Origin: Urmitella timonensis
GTDB lineage: Bacteria; Actinomycetota; Actinomycetes; Actinomycetales; Actinomycetaceae
Reading direction: 5' to 3'
Assembly (NCBI GenBank): GCA_900120415.1
Contig: FQLW01000005.1
Location: 666,907 to 730,906, forward strand
DNA: 64,000 bases
Part shown: piece by piece, positions 16,902-25,178 of the stretch
How positions within the stretch are numbered: the first letter of the stretch is position 1
How the letters are laid out: every line of letters starts with the position of its first letter
Notes under the pieces: model-generated
Seen by the model: only the letters and a program-made list of their open reading frames with translations
Databases searched by the model: none
Told to the model about the DNA's origin: nothing
Made by a program: the position numbers and the translations under genes

Positions 16902-17237
16902 ATGAACACCAAAGAACCTGAATACAGCGTCGAGGAAGAAAACACCGAACGCCTTATCGGACGTGCTAACCGGTTGGGATACACCATCACCAGCATTGAG
17001 ATTGAACCTGACCGGGTCGCGATTTCTATTGTTCCTTCCCCGCTGTTCCCCTACACCCCGGAGCTTGACCGAGACTTTGAAACCGATCAATGGCGGGTGC
17101 AAACCACCTCCTACGGAGCGTTGAACCTAGACAACATCGAACAAGTCACCGAGGGATACGGACGGGCAGCAGCGATGGTGCGTGAACTTGAGCATGCTAC
17201 GCCAGGAAACGTTGTCAACTACCACCTGACCCGTTAA
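16902..17237 (+). CDS. Phage protein of unknown function (111 aa)
   Basis: Starts at an ATG preceded by AAGGAAA, directly behind leader copy B. Acidic, soluble, with alternating strand-like segments (GYTITSIEIEPDRVAISIV). Not recognised. A strong terminator follows within 15 nt, so with its own leader this is a single-gene transcription unit, unusual inside a late phage operon. Confidence 0.6.
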   Translation: MNTKEPEYSVEEENTERLIGRANRLGYTITSIEIEPDRVAISIVPSPLFPYTPELDRDFETDQWRVQTTSYGALNLDNIEQVTEGYGRAAAMVRELEHATPGNVVNYHLTR

Positions 17238-17250
17238 AACTAAACACAAA

Positions 17251-17277
17251 GGCAACCCCACCTGGCGTGGGGTTGCC
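17251..17277 (+). terminator. Rho-independent terminator
   Basis: GGCAACCCCAC (17251-17261) pairs perfectly with GTGGGGTTGCC (17267-17277) around a 5-nt loop, followed by TTTA. It separates the units behind leader copies B and C. Confidence 0.85.
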
Positions 17278-17327
17278 TTTATCGTGAAGCGTTATGACCT
17301 AGAGATGTACATCTCTAAGTTTTCTTG

Positions 17328-17400
17328 AAAATAGGCGGAAAATGACTGGATAAATAGGCGGGTCTATGGCTGTATATACATACCGAAACGGTACACAACA
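17328..17400 (+). repeat. Leader repeat copy C
   Basis: Near-identical to copy B over about 73 bp, including the TACCGAAACGGTA palindrome and TATATACAT. It precedes the gene at 17415 with the same start context. Confidence 0.85.
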
Positions 17401-17414
17401 GAAAGGCACCAGCC

Positions 17415-17708
17415 ATGAACAGCACAAAGGTCACCAGCGAAACCCTCCAGATGAGCGTTGATTCCTACGGGACGGTTCTTGCCTACGGGAACTACACGCT
17501 AGCAAGTTTTGCTACCTGGACCAAGACTGAAGGATTTGGCAACAACGCCCAAATCTACCGGTTGATGGAAGAACCCGTCAGCGGGTTCGGACCTAACTCG
17601 AAAGGCCGCGGAGAATGTGAACTCGAACTCATCGCTGAGTCAGACCACCTTTTCGCTGACGCCGGACACGCGATCGCCTGGGCGTTAGCTAATCTGCCCG
17701 AAGCCTAG
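17415..17708 (+). CDS. Phage protein of unknown function (97 aa)
   Basis: Starts at an ATG behind leader copy C with AAAGG upstream. A soluble acidic protein with an aromatic centre (YGNYTLASFATWTKTEGFG) and a C-terminal alanine-rich helix. Not recognised. It shares the leader but no obvious sequence with the gene behind copy B, so the leader, not the protein, was duplicated. Confidence 0.6.
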   Translation: MNSTKVTSETLQMSVDSYGTVLAYGNYTLASFATWTKTEGFGNNAQIYRLMEEPVSGFGPNSKGRGECELELIAESDHLFADAGHAIAWALANLPEA

Positions 17709-17783
17709 CCCCACAAGGCTTGAGGGCGCCTGTTATCGCTGGTAGCAACTGATTTTTTAACCAATAGAAGGTAACTGATTCGT

Positions 17784-19388
17784 ATGCGTGAGCTAGCTGA
17801 TTATCACCCGACACGGTTCATGGCTGAAAGCTCGCGCTATGACAAGCGCCGAGCCGACTTTGCGGTCGCGTTCATCCAAGCGTTAAAGCATACGAAAGGC
17901 CGGTGGGCAGGAAAACCTTTTAAGTTGATTGATTGGCAAGAACAAATCATTCGCGACCTTTTCGGGGTGGTCAAACCTGACGGGTTTCGCCAATTCACTA
18001 CGGCTTACGTGGAGATCCCGAAGAAACAGGGCAAGAGTGAACTTGCCGCCGCCGTCGCACTCTTACTGTGTTGCGGCGATGGCGAGGAACGCGCTGAAGT
18101 TTATGGGTGTGCTGCCGATCGGCAACAAGCATCCATCGTGTTCGAAGTGGCAGCCGACATGGTGAGAATGTGTCCCCCACTAGCCAAGCGGGTAAAGATC
18201 CTTAGAAGCCAAAAACGTATCATCTACTCCCCCACCAATTCCTTCTACCAGGTACTATCCGCTGAGGCCTATTCCAAACACGGATTCAATATTTCTGGAG
18301 TGGTATTCGATGAGCTACACACCCAACCCAACCGGGCGCTCTTCGACGTGATGACCAAAGGCAGTGGGGATGCGCGCACCCAGCCGCTGTACTTCCTGAT
18401 AACAACCGCCGGCACCGACACCCACAGCATCTGCTACGAGCAACACCAAAAAGCCCAAGACATTCTAGATGGCAAAAAGATCGACCCCACCTTTTATCCA
18501 GTCATATATGGGGCAGCGCAAGATGATGATTGGACCGATGAAGCCGTGTGGCATAAAGCCAACCCATCCTTGGACGTGACGGTGCCAATCCAGAAAGTAA
18601 GGGACGCTTGTAATAGTGCTAGACAGAATCCGGCTGAAGAAAACACCTTCAGACAGTTGCGGCTAAACCAGTGGGTCAAACAGTCTGTGCGATGGATGCC
18701 TATGAATACCTGGAACAAGAACGATGGCCCAGTCCACTTAGATGAGTTAGAAGGCCGTGTTTGTTACGGCGGGCTCGACCTAGCATCCACCACCGATATC
18801 ACTGCTTTCGTTCTCGTATTCCCACCCACGGATGACGATGACAAATACACGGTCGCGCCCTGGTTTTGGATTCCCGAAGACAACCTGAAACTCAGAGTTT
18901 CTAGGGATCACGTCCCCTACGACTTGTGGAACAGTCAAGGCTTCTTGGAGACGACCGAGGGCAACGTGGTGCACTACGGGTATATCGAGAAGTTCATTGA
19001 GGATCTTGGCACCCGGTTTAATATCCGACAGATAGCTTTCGACCGGTGGGGTGCGATCCAAATGAGCCAAAACCTTGAGGATGCTGGTTTCACGGTAGTG
19101 CCTTTCGGGCAAGGCTTCAAAGACATGTCCCCACCATCAAAGGAACTGATGAAGCTGGCGTTAGAAGGCAAGCTCGCCCATGGCGGGCACCCGGTGCTGG
19201 CCTGGATGGTTGATAACATTCACGTGCGCACCGACCCAGCTGGCAACATTAAGCCAGATAAGCAAAAGTCTACGGAGAAGATCGACGGAGTCGTCGCCAC
19301 CATCATGGCCCTCGACCGGGCGATCCGCTGCGGACAAGGAACCCCAAGCGGCAGCATCTACGACCAACGCGGGCTAATCCTTCTTTGA
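17784..19388 (+). CDS. Phage terminase large subunit
   Basis: The ATP-driven DNA packaging motor and nuclease. A 534-residue protein with an N-terminal ATPase domain: variant Walker A IPKKQGKSE at about 78-86 and Walker B GVVFDELH at about 172-179. The nuclease domain begins at YGGLDLASTTD with a metal-binding Asp331. The family is the Terminase_1 type that pairs with P27 small subunits, consistent with the broken gene at 11276. An AGAAGGTAA lies before the ATG. It is complete; the next phage gene, the portal, begins 2 kb later because cargo intervenes. Confidence 0.93.
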   Translation: MRELADYHPTRFMAESSRYDKRRADFAVAFIQALKHTKGRWAGKPFKLIDWQEQIIRDLFGVVKPDGFRQFTTAYVEIPKKQGKSELAAAVALLLCCGDGEERAEVYGCAADRQQASIVFEVAADMVRMCPPLAKRVKILRSQKRIIYSPTNSFYQVLSAEAYSKHGFNISGVVFDELHTQPNRALFDVMTKGSGDARTQPLYFLITTAGTDTHSICYEQHQKAQDILDGKKIDPTFYPVIYGAAQDDDWTDEAVWHKANPSLDVTVPIQKVRDACNSARQNPAEENTFRQLRLNQWVKQSVRWMPMNTWNKNDGPVHLDELEGRVCYGGLDLASTTDITAFVLVFPPTDDDDKYTVAPWFWIPEDNLKLRVSRDHVPYDLWNSQGFLETTEGNVVHYGYIEKFIEDLGTRFNIRQIAFDRWGAIQMSQNLEDAGFTVVPFGQGFKDMSPPSKELMKLALEGKLAHGGHPVLAWMVDNIHVRTDPAGNIKPDKQKSTEKIDGVVATIMALDRAIRCGQGTPSGSIYDQRGLILL

Positions 19389-19428
19389 AACATCTCAATT
19401 TTTTAGTGGAGTTCGCTAGAGCGTGTTA

Positions 19429-19466
19429 GAATCTGGGAGTCCGTAAAGCTGTAGTAGCCCAGATTC
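19429..19466 (+). promoter_or_regulatory. Hairpin in the leader of the second secreted-peptide gene
   Basis: GAATCTGGG (19429-19437) pairs with CCCAGATTC (19458-19466) across 20 nt. It lies about 55 nt before the start of the peptide gene and could end transcription from the terminase gene or regulate the peptide. Confidence 0.4.
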
Positions 19467-19520
19467 CCTGCTGCGCAGCTTTCCAGAATATAGATTCGGT
19501 CAGACGAAAGGAACAAATCG

Positions 19521-19931
19521 ATGACGGTAATCAAATCCGCGAAAATAAAACTCATTGCATTAGCTGTATCTGTAGTTTTTATTGTTACTATGGTTAGCCC
19601 CACAGCCTTTGCATCTACTAACAATGATGGGGAAACAAAAACTACTCAGTCGGCAGCTATTGTGGATACTGTCGATTTTAAAGATAATAATTCTCCTTCG
19701 GGAGATGTGTCTCTAAGTTCGGAGTCGCTCCAAGTTAGCGCTGTTTATGATGTTGATTTTGATCCAGGGGTAGATAATATTCAGCCGCGTTTTGCGTGGG
19801 GAAAAGTTATTAAAGTCCTTCTTTCCAGACCTGCTTGCGAGGCTGCACGAAATTTTTATAACAGCCAGTTCCCTAATATGCCAAAACTAAAATGTAGAAA
19901 AAAAGGTTCGGTATGGATTCTAACGCGGTGA
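19521..19931 (+). CDS. Secreted two-cysteine basic peptide precursor, bacteriocin-like (unassigned)
   Basis: A 136-residue exported protein. Residues 1-31 are a Sec signal peptide ending PTAFA. Residues 32-90 are acidic, Ser/Thr/Asn-rich and propeptide-like. The last 46 residues are basic (FAWGKVIKVLLSRPACEAAR, then a KLKCRKKGS patch) with exactly two cysteines, Cys106 and Cys125. The design parallels the gene at 8136 without clear sequence similarity. An AAAGGAA precedes the ATG. The 3' end overlaps the next gene by 19 nt. An antimicrobial or toxin role is inference from layout; no family was recognised. Confidence 0.55.
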   Translation: MTVIKSAKIKLIALAVSVVFIVTMVSPTAFASTNNDGETKTTQSAAIVDTVDFKDNNSPSGDVSLSSESLQVSAVYDVDFDPGVDNIQPRFAWGKVIKVLLSRPACEAARNFYNSQFPNMPKLKCRKKGSVWILTR

Positions 19932-20353
19932 AAGACATAGATCAATATGCCGAGAAAGCTCGCTTTTTTATCGACTCAGAAAAGTTTAAGTGTTTAATAC
20001 CAGGGGTTCATTATTCTTCGCCATGGTCCAACGACTCTTTAAATGAATGTGAGATGTTGTTTTTGCGGACGCAAAGAGAACATCTCACATGCACCTATGA
20101 GAACTATGTAATGTTTTTAGGTGAAGGGCTACGGCGTACCTTTAGCGGAGAATGGAAACGTGGAGACTTCTTGAGTTCAGATTTGCATAGCTTGATCGGA
20201 ATCTACTATCCCAGCACGAAGCATTTCGATGTAGTTTCAAATTTTTTACAAGAAGCTTTATTTCTTTCTTCTGGCAAAACATGGTCAGCCTCTTTTGCTG
20301 CAACAAACCACCTGCTCTCTAAACGTTCATCCACCAAAGGAGACATGTGGTGA
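19913..20353 (+). CDS. Cytosolic protein coupled to the secreted peptide, possible immunity protein
   Basis: A 146-residue soluble protein with no signal or membrane segment. It starts inside the secreted-peptide gene (GTATGG context with AAAAAGG upstream), so translation is coupled. The centre (ENYVMFLGEGLRRTFSGEWK) has the feel of small cytosolic immunity or SUKH-like families, but I cannot name one. Its position directly after an exported basic peptide makes immunity the leading guess; an unrelated accessory protein is the alternative. Confidence 0.5.
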   Translation: MDSNAVKDIDQYAEKARFFIDSEKFKCLIPGVHYSSPWSNDSLNECEMLFLRTQREHLTCTYENYVMFLGEGLRRTFSGEWKRGDFLSSDLHSLIGIYYPSTKHFDVVSNFLQEALFLSSGKTWSASFAATNHLLSKRSSTKGDMW

Positions 20354-20372
20354 TATGCAGTTTAAGAAACTT

Positions 20373-20473
20373 GACGACAACTTTAAAGTCAGGGTGACTG
20401 GGATAATATGTTTTACGACCTGTGGGTAAAATAATGATTCTTGAATGCTACGGAAGGGAACGTTGTTCATTAC
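20373..20473 (+). pseudogene. Fragment of a second terminase large subunit gene
   Basis: About 100 bp align with 18882-18975 of the intact terminase gene. The readable pieces are DDNFKVRV (intact: EDNLKLRV), YDLW, and ATEGNVVHY (intact: TTEGNVVHY), with frameshifts and stops between. The copy is clearly diverged, so it comes from a related phage or is an old duplication. It lies at the distal side of the peptide pair. Confidence 0.8.
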
Positions 20474-20500
20474 ACTAACGTCGAAACCACCACCAACGCT

Positions 20501-20543
20501 GGGGTGGGAATGGCGGCAGCTACCTGCCAGTCATTCCCACCCC
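20501..20543. terminator. Long hairpin after the HTH gene
   Basis: GGGGTGGGAATG (20501-20512) pairs with CATTCCCACCCC (20532-20543), and an inner GGCAG...CTGCC can stack within the loop. It lies just past the stop of the minus-strand gene at 20547. No U-run is evident. Confidence 0.5.
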
Positions 20544-20546
20544 GGT

Positions 20547-21215
20547 TTATCGAGTCGGTACTGAATAGCGTATCTTCTGGGTTTCTTCACGAAGCGCCTG
20601 AGCAGTCCAGACCTTGTTCATCGGCCCTTGGCGAGACGGCAAATAATTGTGCGCGTACTGGTAGCAATCGCGGTGGTCAAAAGGCTTCACGATGAAGCAC
20701 CGACCACCAGACTTACTGAACACGTTCGGAACCCACCCCTCGATGTGTCCTCCGTCTAGGATAAATCCGGCATAAGAAGCCACAACGATTGAACGATGAT
20801 CGACCAAGAAATCAGTGGCTTCCTGACTCACGCGCCAGTGACCAGTAACATGAAGGTTTCCGTTGACTACTTGATCCCAAACGTCAGCAGAAACGTTATT
20901 GCGAACCTCATCAAGGACATCTTTGTACCGTCCCCACGTGGCATCGAAATACAGAGAAGGACGACCCTTCTGCTCTTCAACACCCATCGAGCAGACCAGA
21001 GCTTTCTGCCCGTTCTCAACCGTTAAGGGGCGATTTCGAGCAGAAGCTAGGTATCCGATGTCCCAACCGGAATACTGCTGATTTCGCTGATTGGCGTCAT
21101 CTGGAAATACCGAGATGAGATTGAGATCAATGAGTTTGCTCATCGTGTTGGAACCGACTCCAAGGATTTCCTTGGCGGTTTCGAAGCCGTAAACGGCATT
21201 GTCGAAGCTATACAT
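20547..21215 (-). CDS. HTH-containing protein of unknown function
   Basis: About 222 residues from the ATG at 21215, preceded by AAAGGAG at the right distance (the frame extends upstream but without ribosome binding site support). Residues 1-45 look like a helix-turn-helix (ETAKEILGVGSNTMSKLIDL). The rest is a mixed globular domain with GHWRVSQEATDFLVDHRSIV and AGFILDGGHIEGWVP. It runs against the phage direction, part of the insertion between terminase and portal. It may be a regulator of the cargo genes. No enzymatic motif was seen. Confidence 0.6.
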   Translation of the reverse strand: MYSFDNAVYGFETAKEILGVGSNTMSKLIDLNLISVFPDDANQRNQQYSGWDIGYLASARNRPLTVENGQKALVCSMGVEEQKGRPSLYFDATWGRYKDVLDEVRNNVSADVWDQVVNGNLHVTGHWRVSQEATDFLVDHRSIVVASYAGFILDGGHIEGWVPNVFSKSGGRCFIVKPFDHRDCYQYAHNYLPSRQGPMNKVWTAQALREETQKIRYSVPTR

Positions 21216-21348
21216 AGCTTCTCCTTTCTTGAATGCAGGCCGCTCGACGCGGCGTGATTTCTGTTTCTTCGTTTGGATTCGGCTAGCCACTTGGTGGTCA
21301 ACCGCTCCACTAGCAATTAGAACACAGCAGATAAATCATGTCAAGTGA

Positions 21349-21370
21349 GACTAGGTGGATTTACCTAGTC
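21349..21370. promoter_or_regulatory. Inverted repeat before the portal gene
   Basis: GACTAGGT (21349-21356) and ACCTAGTC (21363-21370) are perfect inverted arms around GGATTT, followed by CCGATTTTTA. It could be a small terminator for readthrough from the insertion or an operator for the divergent HTH gene. Confidence 0.45.
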
Positions 21371-21390
21371 CCGATTTTTAGGTGGAAATC

Positions 21391-22704
21391 ATGGGCTTTC
21401 TCAATTGGCTACGCGGCAGCAACAATCACCAGGTTGCGGATCATGCGATTGGGTCGAGCTATTCGTTCTTTTACGGCACGACTTCCTCTGGGCGTCCGGT
21501 GACCGAACGTAGCGCGATGCAGATGACTGCCGTCTATAGCTGCGTACGAATTCTGGCTGAGGCGATCGCCGGGCTACCACTGCACGTATACCGTTACAAG
21601 GACGGTGGCGGCAAGGAAAAAGCAGTCGATCACGGTTTGTACCGCCTGCTTCATGATGAACCTAACCCCGAGATGACGAGCTTCGTTTTCCGAGAAACGC
21701 TCATGACGCATTTGTTGTTGTGGGGGAACGCGTTTGCTCAGGTAGTGCGTAACGGGCTCGGCGAAGTGATCGGGTTGTATCCGCTGCAACCGAATCGGAT
21801 GAGCGTAGGCAGGGATCTGGACACCAAGAGCTTGTATTACGAGTACCAAACCTCCTGGGACGAACCCGCAGGAGAGTACAAGACGATCCGGCTTACCCCT
21901 AACGATGTGCTTCATGTTCCAGGTCTTGGTTTTGATGGGTTGGTTGGTTATTCCCCGATCGCGATGGCAAAAAACGCTATCGGGCTCGCACAGGCCACGG
22001 AAGATTACGGTGCTTCATTTTTTGCTAACGGGGCGGCTCCGGGCGGGGTGTTAGAGCATCCAGGCACGATCAAAGACCCTTCTCGGGTGCGTGAGTCCTG
22101 GCAGGCTACCTTTGGTGGTGCGAAGAACGGCAATAAGGTCGCTGTTTTGGAAGAGGGTATGAAGTACACGCCGATTAGTGTGTCGCCTGAGCAGGCGCAG
22201 TTTCTTGAAACGAGAAAGTTTCAGCTCAACGAGATCGCCCGGATTTTCCGTATTCCGCCGCACATGATTGGCGATCTGGAAAAATCTAGCTTCAGCAATA
22301 TTGAGCAGCAGAGCTTGGAGTTTGTGAAATACACGCTTGATCCGTGGGTGATCCGCTGGGAACAAGCAATCACGAAAACTCTCTTGAACCCGCGTGAAAA
22401 GCAGCAGTTGTTTGTGAAGTTCAATGTTGAGGGGCTGCTGCGCGGGGATTACCAGTCGCGTATGGAGGGCTATGCGGTAGCTCGCCAAAACGGGTGGATG
22501 AGCGCTAACGATATCCGCGAGTTAGAAAATCTTGACCGGATCGAGTCGGCCGATGGCGGGGATCTGTACCTGGTAAATGGAAACATGCTCCCGCTTCCTA
22601 TGGCTGGGGCTTATGCCGGCTCCCGACAAGCCGAAGAAGGCGAGTCTGGTGATGAAGTGCCTAAAGAATCTAAAGAGAACCAACTATTGAGGAGGAGAAT
22701 GTGA
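21391..22704 (+). CDS. Phage portal protein (HK97 type)
   Basis: A 437-residue ring-forming protein at the capsid vertex through which DNA is packaged. The family sequence is seen in TAVYSCVRILAEAIAGLPLH, LLLWGNAFAQVVRN, the PGGVLEHPG loop and FSNIEQQSLEFVKYTL. The ATG at 21391 follows AGGTGGAAA. It ends with a 4-nt overlap (ATGTGA-type) into the protease gene, as usual for this head module. Confidence 0.92.
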   Translation: MGFLNWLRGSNNHQVADHAIGSSYSFFYGTTSSGRPVTERSAMQMTAVYSCVRILAEAIAGLPLHVYRYKDGGGKEKAVDHGLYRLLHDEPNPEMTSFVFRETLMTHLLLWGNAFAQVVRNGLGEVIGLYPLQPNRMSVGRDLDTKSLYYEYQTSWDEPAGEYKTIRLTPNDVLHVPGLGFDGLVGYSPIAMAKNAIGLAQATEDYGASFFANGAAPGGVLEHPGTIKDPSRVRESWQATFGGAKNGNKVAVLEEGMKYTPISVSPEQAQFLETRKFQLNEIARIFRIPPHMIGDLEKSSFSNIEQQSLEFVKYTLDPWVIRWEQAITKTLLNPREKQQLFVKFNVEGLLRGDYQSRMEGYAVARQNGWMSANDIRELENLDRIESADGGDLYLVNGNMLPLPMAGAYAGSRQAEEGESGDEVPKESKENQLLRRRM

Positions 22705-23576
22705 AGCGTTTTTGGAACTGGCTGACCCCACAGGCAAGTGGTCCTAATAGTGATGGGGGTGAAAGGGTTTTGCATATTAACGGGGTTATCGCTGAGGATT
22801 CATGGCTAGATGATGACATAACCCCAGCGGTTTTTGCCTCGGAGTTAAGCGCGGGGTCTGGGCCGGTCACTATCTGGCTGAATTCGCCTGGCGGTGACGT
22901 AGTGGCAGCTGCTCGTATCTATAACATGCTGCTGGATTATCCCGGTAAAGTCACGGTGAATATTGACGGGATCGCGGCATCGGCGGCATCTGTGATTGCT
23001 ATGGCGGCGTCCACGGTGGCTATGAGTCCGGTTTCGATGCTCATGATCCATAATCCGGCCACGCTCGCTATGGGTGATAAAACCGAGCTGTCGCGTGCCC
23101 TCGACATGCTCGAATCGGTCAAAGACTCGATTATCAATGCTTACCAGCTAAAAACTGGCCTGTCCCGGGCGAAGCTTTCCAAGCTCATGGATGCCGAGAC
23201 GTGGATGGACGCGACAGCTGCTATCGACTTGGGGTTCGCAAATGAAATCCTCACCAGTAAACAAGCCCCTGCTCCAGACGAAGACGATGAACCCGCCAAG
23301 ACAAATCCTAAAAAGCGTGGTGATCCTGGTGATGGCGAGGATGAAGAATCGGTGAGCAAGAAAGTACCGGGGCGAGCGAAAAATGAGCGCGGCGTGGTGT
23401 TTTCCAGAAAGGTTTTAGAGCAACAACTTGTTGCCCAACTAGCTATGCACGGTAAAAGTGCTGCCCCTCCCGGGCCGCCGCCTCCTGTAAGTGAACATCC
23501 TTGTTTAAAGCCCGCTGCCCCTTGTGGTCGGCGGGTTGTTGATTTATACGCCCATTTAACCAACCAACCCCATTAA
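22701..23576 (+). CDS. ClpP-like prohead maturation protease
   Basis: A serine protease that cuts the scaffold part of the capsid protein during head assembly. The ClpP fold signatures are WLNSPGGDV (oxyanion region, about 59-67), GIAASAASVIA (nucleophile Ser about 94) and MLMIHNPA (His117). Beyond residue 185 a charged linker (DEDDEPAKTNPKKRG) leads to a proline-rich tail. Protease and capsid are separate genes, with the delta-like region in the capsid protein. It overlaps the portal gene by 4 nt. Confidence 0.9.
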   Translation: MKRFWNWLTPQASGPNSDGGERVLHINGVIAEDSWLDDDITPAVFASELSAGSGPVTIWLNSPGGDVVAAARIYNMLLDYPGKVTVNIDGIAASAASVIAMAASTVAMSPVSMLMIHNPATLAMGDKTELSRALDMLESVKDSIINAYQLKTGLSRAKLSKLMDAETWMDATAAIDLGFANEILTSKQAPAPDEDDEPAKTNPKKRGDPGDGEDEESVSKKVPGRAKNERGVVFSRKVLEQQLVAQLAMHGKSAAPPGPPPPVSEHPCLKPAAPCGRRVVDLYAHLTNQPH

Positions 23577-23598
23577 CTAAGAGAGGAAATATTCCATT

Positions 23599-24816
23599 AT
23601 GACTACTGTTACTGATTTGTATACCCGCCGTGCCCAAACCTGGAATAAGGCTAAGAAGTTTCTAGATGAGCGGCGCGATAGCGAGACTGGCTGTCTAAAC
23701 GCCGAAGATGACGCTACTTACGCCAAAATGGAGGCTGAGATTGAGGCACTTAGCGGCGAGATTGCTCGATGTGAGCGAGCCGAACGCCTAGAAAACACTC
23801 TTGCCAAGGCGACCTGTAATCCCATCACTTCCGCTCCTGGAAGCGCCATGGGCGAAGACAGTAAGGTCAAGCCTGCCCGTGCTACAGCTTCCTACAAGCG
23901 GGCGTTTTGGGATGCGATGCGGCTTAACACCTCCCCCATGGAAGTAAGGAATAAGCTTAGCGAGGGGGTGGATTCTGAGGGCGGATACCTAGTGCCTGAC
24001 GAGTTCGAACGCACCCTAGTGCAGTCTTTGGCCGACCAAAACATCATGCGTACCCTGGCCAAGGTTATTCAGACCACTAGCGGGGATCGTAAGATCCCTG
24101 TCGTGTCTACCCATGGCACTGCTACCTGGCTGGATGAGGGCAAACCATATGGCGAATCCGATGAAGCCTTCACCCAAATCTCCCTGTCGGCGTTCAAGCT
24201 AGGTACCTTCCTGAAAATCAGCGAAGAACTGCTCAATGATGCAGCGTTTAACGTTGAACAATACCTAGCGAGCGAGTTTGCTCACCGTATTGGAGCTGCT
24301 GAAGAAGAAGCCTTCCTGGTTGGCGATGGTAAAGGTAAACCCACCGGCATTTTCAACCCAACCGGCGGAGCAGACTTAGGCGTGACCAGCAGTAAGCCTA
24401 CCGACATTAACGCTGATGAACTCATCGATCTGCACTATAGTTTGCGCTCCCCCTACCGGGCGCGTGCGGTGTGGCTGATGAACGATGCAACCGTCAAAAC
24501 CGTACGCAAGCTCAAGGACGGTAACGGGCAGTACCTGTGGCAGCCAGCGATAACTGCTGGAACCCCGGACATGATCCTTGGCCGACCCGTTCACACTTCC
24601 GTGTTTGTGCCTGAGGTCAAAGCGGGGGCGCGCACAGTAGCGTTCGGTGACCTCGGTTTTTATTGGATTGCTGACCGGCAAGGCCGCTCCTTCAAACGCC
24701 TAAACGAGCTATTTGCAACCACCGGGCAGATCGGGTTCCTCGCCTCCCAACGCCTAGACGGCAAGCTCGTCTTGCCTGAGGCGATCAAGGTTCTTTCCCA
24801 AAAGACCGCGGGGTAA
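23599..24816 (+). CDS. Major capsid protein (HK97 gp5 type)
   Basis: A 405-residue shell protein. Residues 1-100 form a helical scaffolding (delta) region with coiled-coil character (YAKMEAEIEALSGEIARCER). The mature HK97 fold follows with EGGYLVPDEFERTLVQSL, the E-loop part GEIDE-like GESDEAFTQISLSAFKLGTF and the C-terminal ASQRLDGKLVLPEAI. A GAGAGGAAA precedes the ATG. The upstream protease probably removes the delta region. Confidence 0.92.
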   Translation: MTTVTDLYTRRAQTWNKAKKFLDERRDSETGCLNAEDDATYAKMEAEIEALSGEIARCERAERLENTLAKATCNPITSAPGSAMGEDSKVKPARATASYKRAFWDAMRLNTSPMEVRNKLSEGVDSEGGYLVPDEFERTLVQSLADQNIMRTLAKVIQTTSGDRKIPVVSTHGTATWLDEGKPYGESDEAFTQISLSAFKLGTFLKISEELLNDAAFNVEQYLASEFAHRIGAAEEEAFLVGDGKGKPTGIFNPTGGADLGVTSSKPTDINADELIDLHYSLRSPYRARAVWLMNDATVKTVRKLKDGNGQYLWQPAITAGTPDMILGRPVHTSVFVPEVKAGARTVAFGDLGFYWIADRQGRSFKRLNELFATTGQIGFLASQRLDGKLVLPEAIKVLSQKTAG

Positions 24817-24845
24817 ACCATAAAAATAGTTAGGAGGTGGCAGCC

Positions 24846-25163
24846 ATGAAAACAGACGAACTCATGGCCTTAGTCAAGCAAAATCTGCTGGTCGACCATA
24901 GCGAGGATGATTCTTTGATTGCCTCGTTTGTTTTGGCTGCCACCTCCTATGCCACCGCTTACCAACATCTGCCCGAGGGCTACTACCAAACGGAGCCCAT
25001 GTCGCAGGCAACCCGGCAAGGCATTATCATGCTCGCCACCCATTTCTACGAATCCAGAGATGGAGCAACCGCCGGGTTTTGGGCAGACAAAACCGATGCT
25101 GCCCGCGCCGTGTGGAGCGCAGTCAACACCCTGCTTCGTCTGGATCGGGACTGGAAAATCTAA
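24846..25163 (+). CDS. Head-tail connector protein (gp6-like)
   Basis: A 105-residue alpha-helical protein expected to form the adaptor ring under the portal. The ATG at 24846 is set by a perfect AGGAGGT 8 nt upstream. The DELMALVKQNLLVDHSEDD start and the helix ATRQGIIMLATHFYESRDG are typical of the family (DNA-packaging/connector proteins beginning with LK..L.id...DD). The gene order right after the capsid supports the call. Confidence 0.8.
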   Translation: MKTDELMALVKQNLLVDHSEDDSLIASFVLAATSYATAYQHLPEGYYQTEPMSQATRQGIIMLATHFYESRDGATAGFWADKTDAARAVWSAVNTLLRLDRDWKI

Positions 25164-25178
25164 AGAAAGGCGCGCTCT

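Noticed and set aside
1878..21369. The 10-mer TTTACCTAGT occurs in both the methyltransferase inverted repeat (1878-1887) and the portal upstream palindrome (21360-21369)
   Set aside because: A shared 10-mer within palindromes is weak evidence in 64 kb, and the repeat spacings differ (9 and 6 nt); probably chance.
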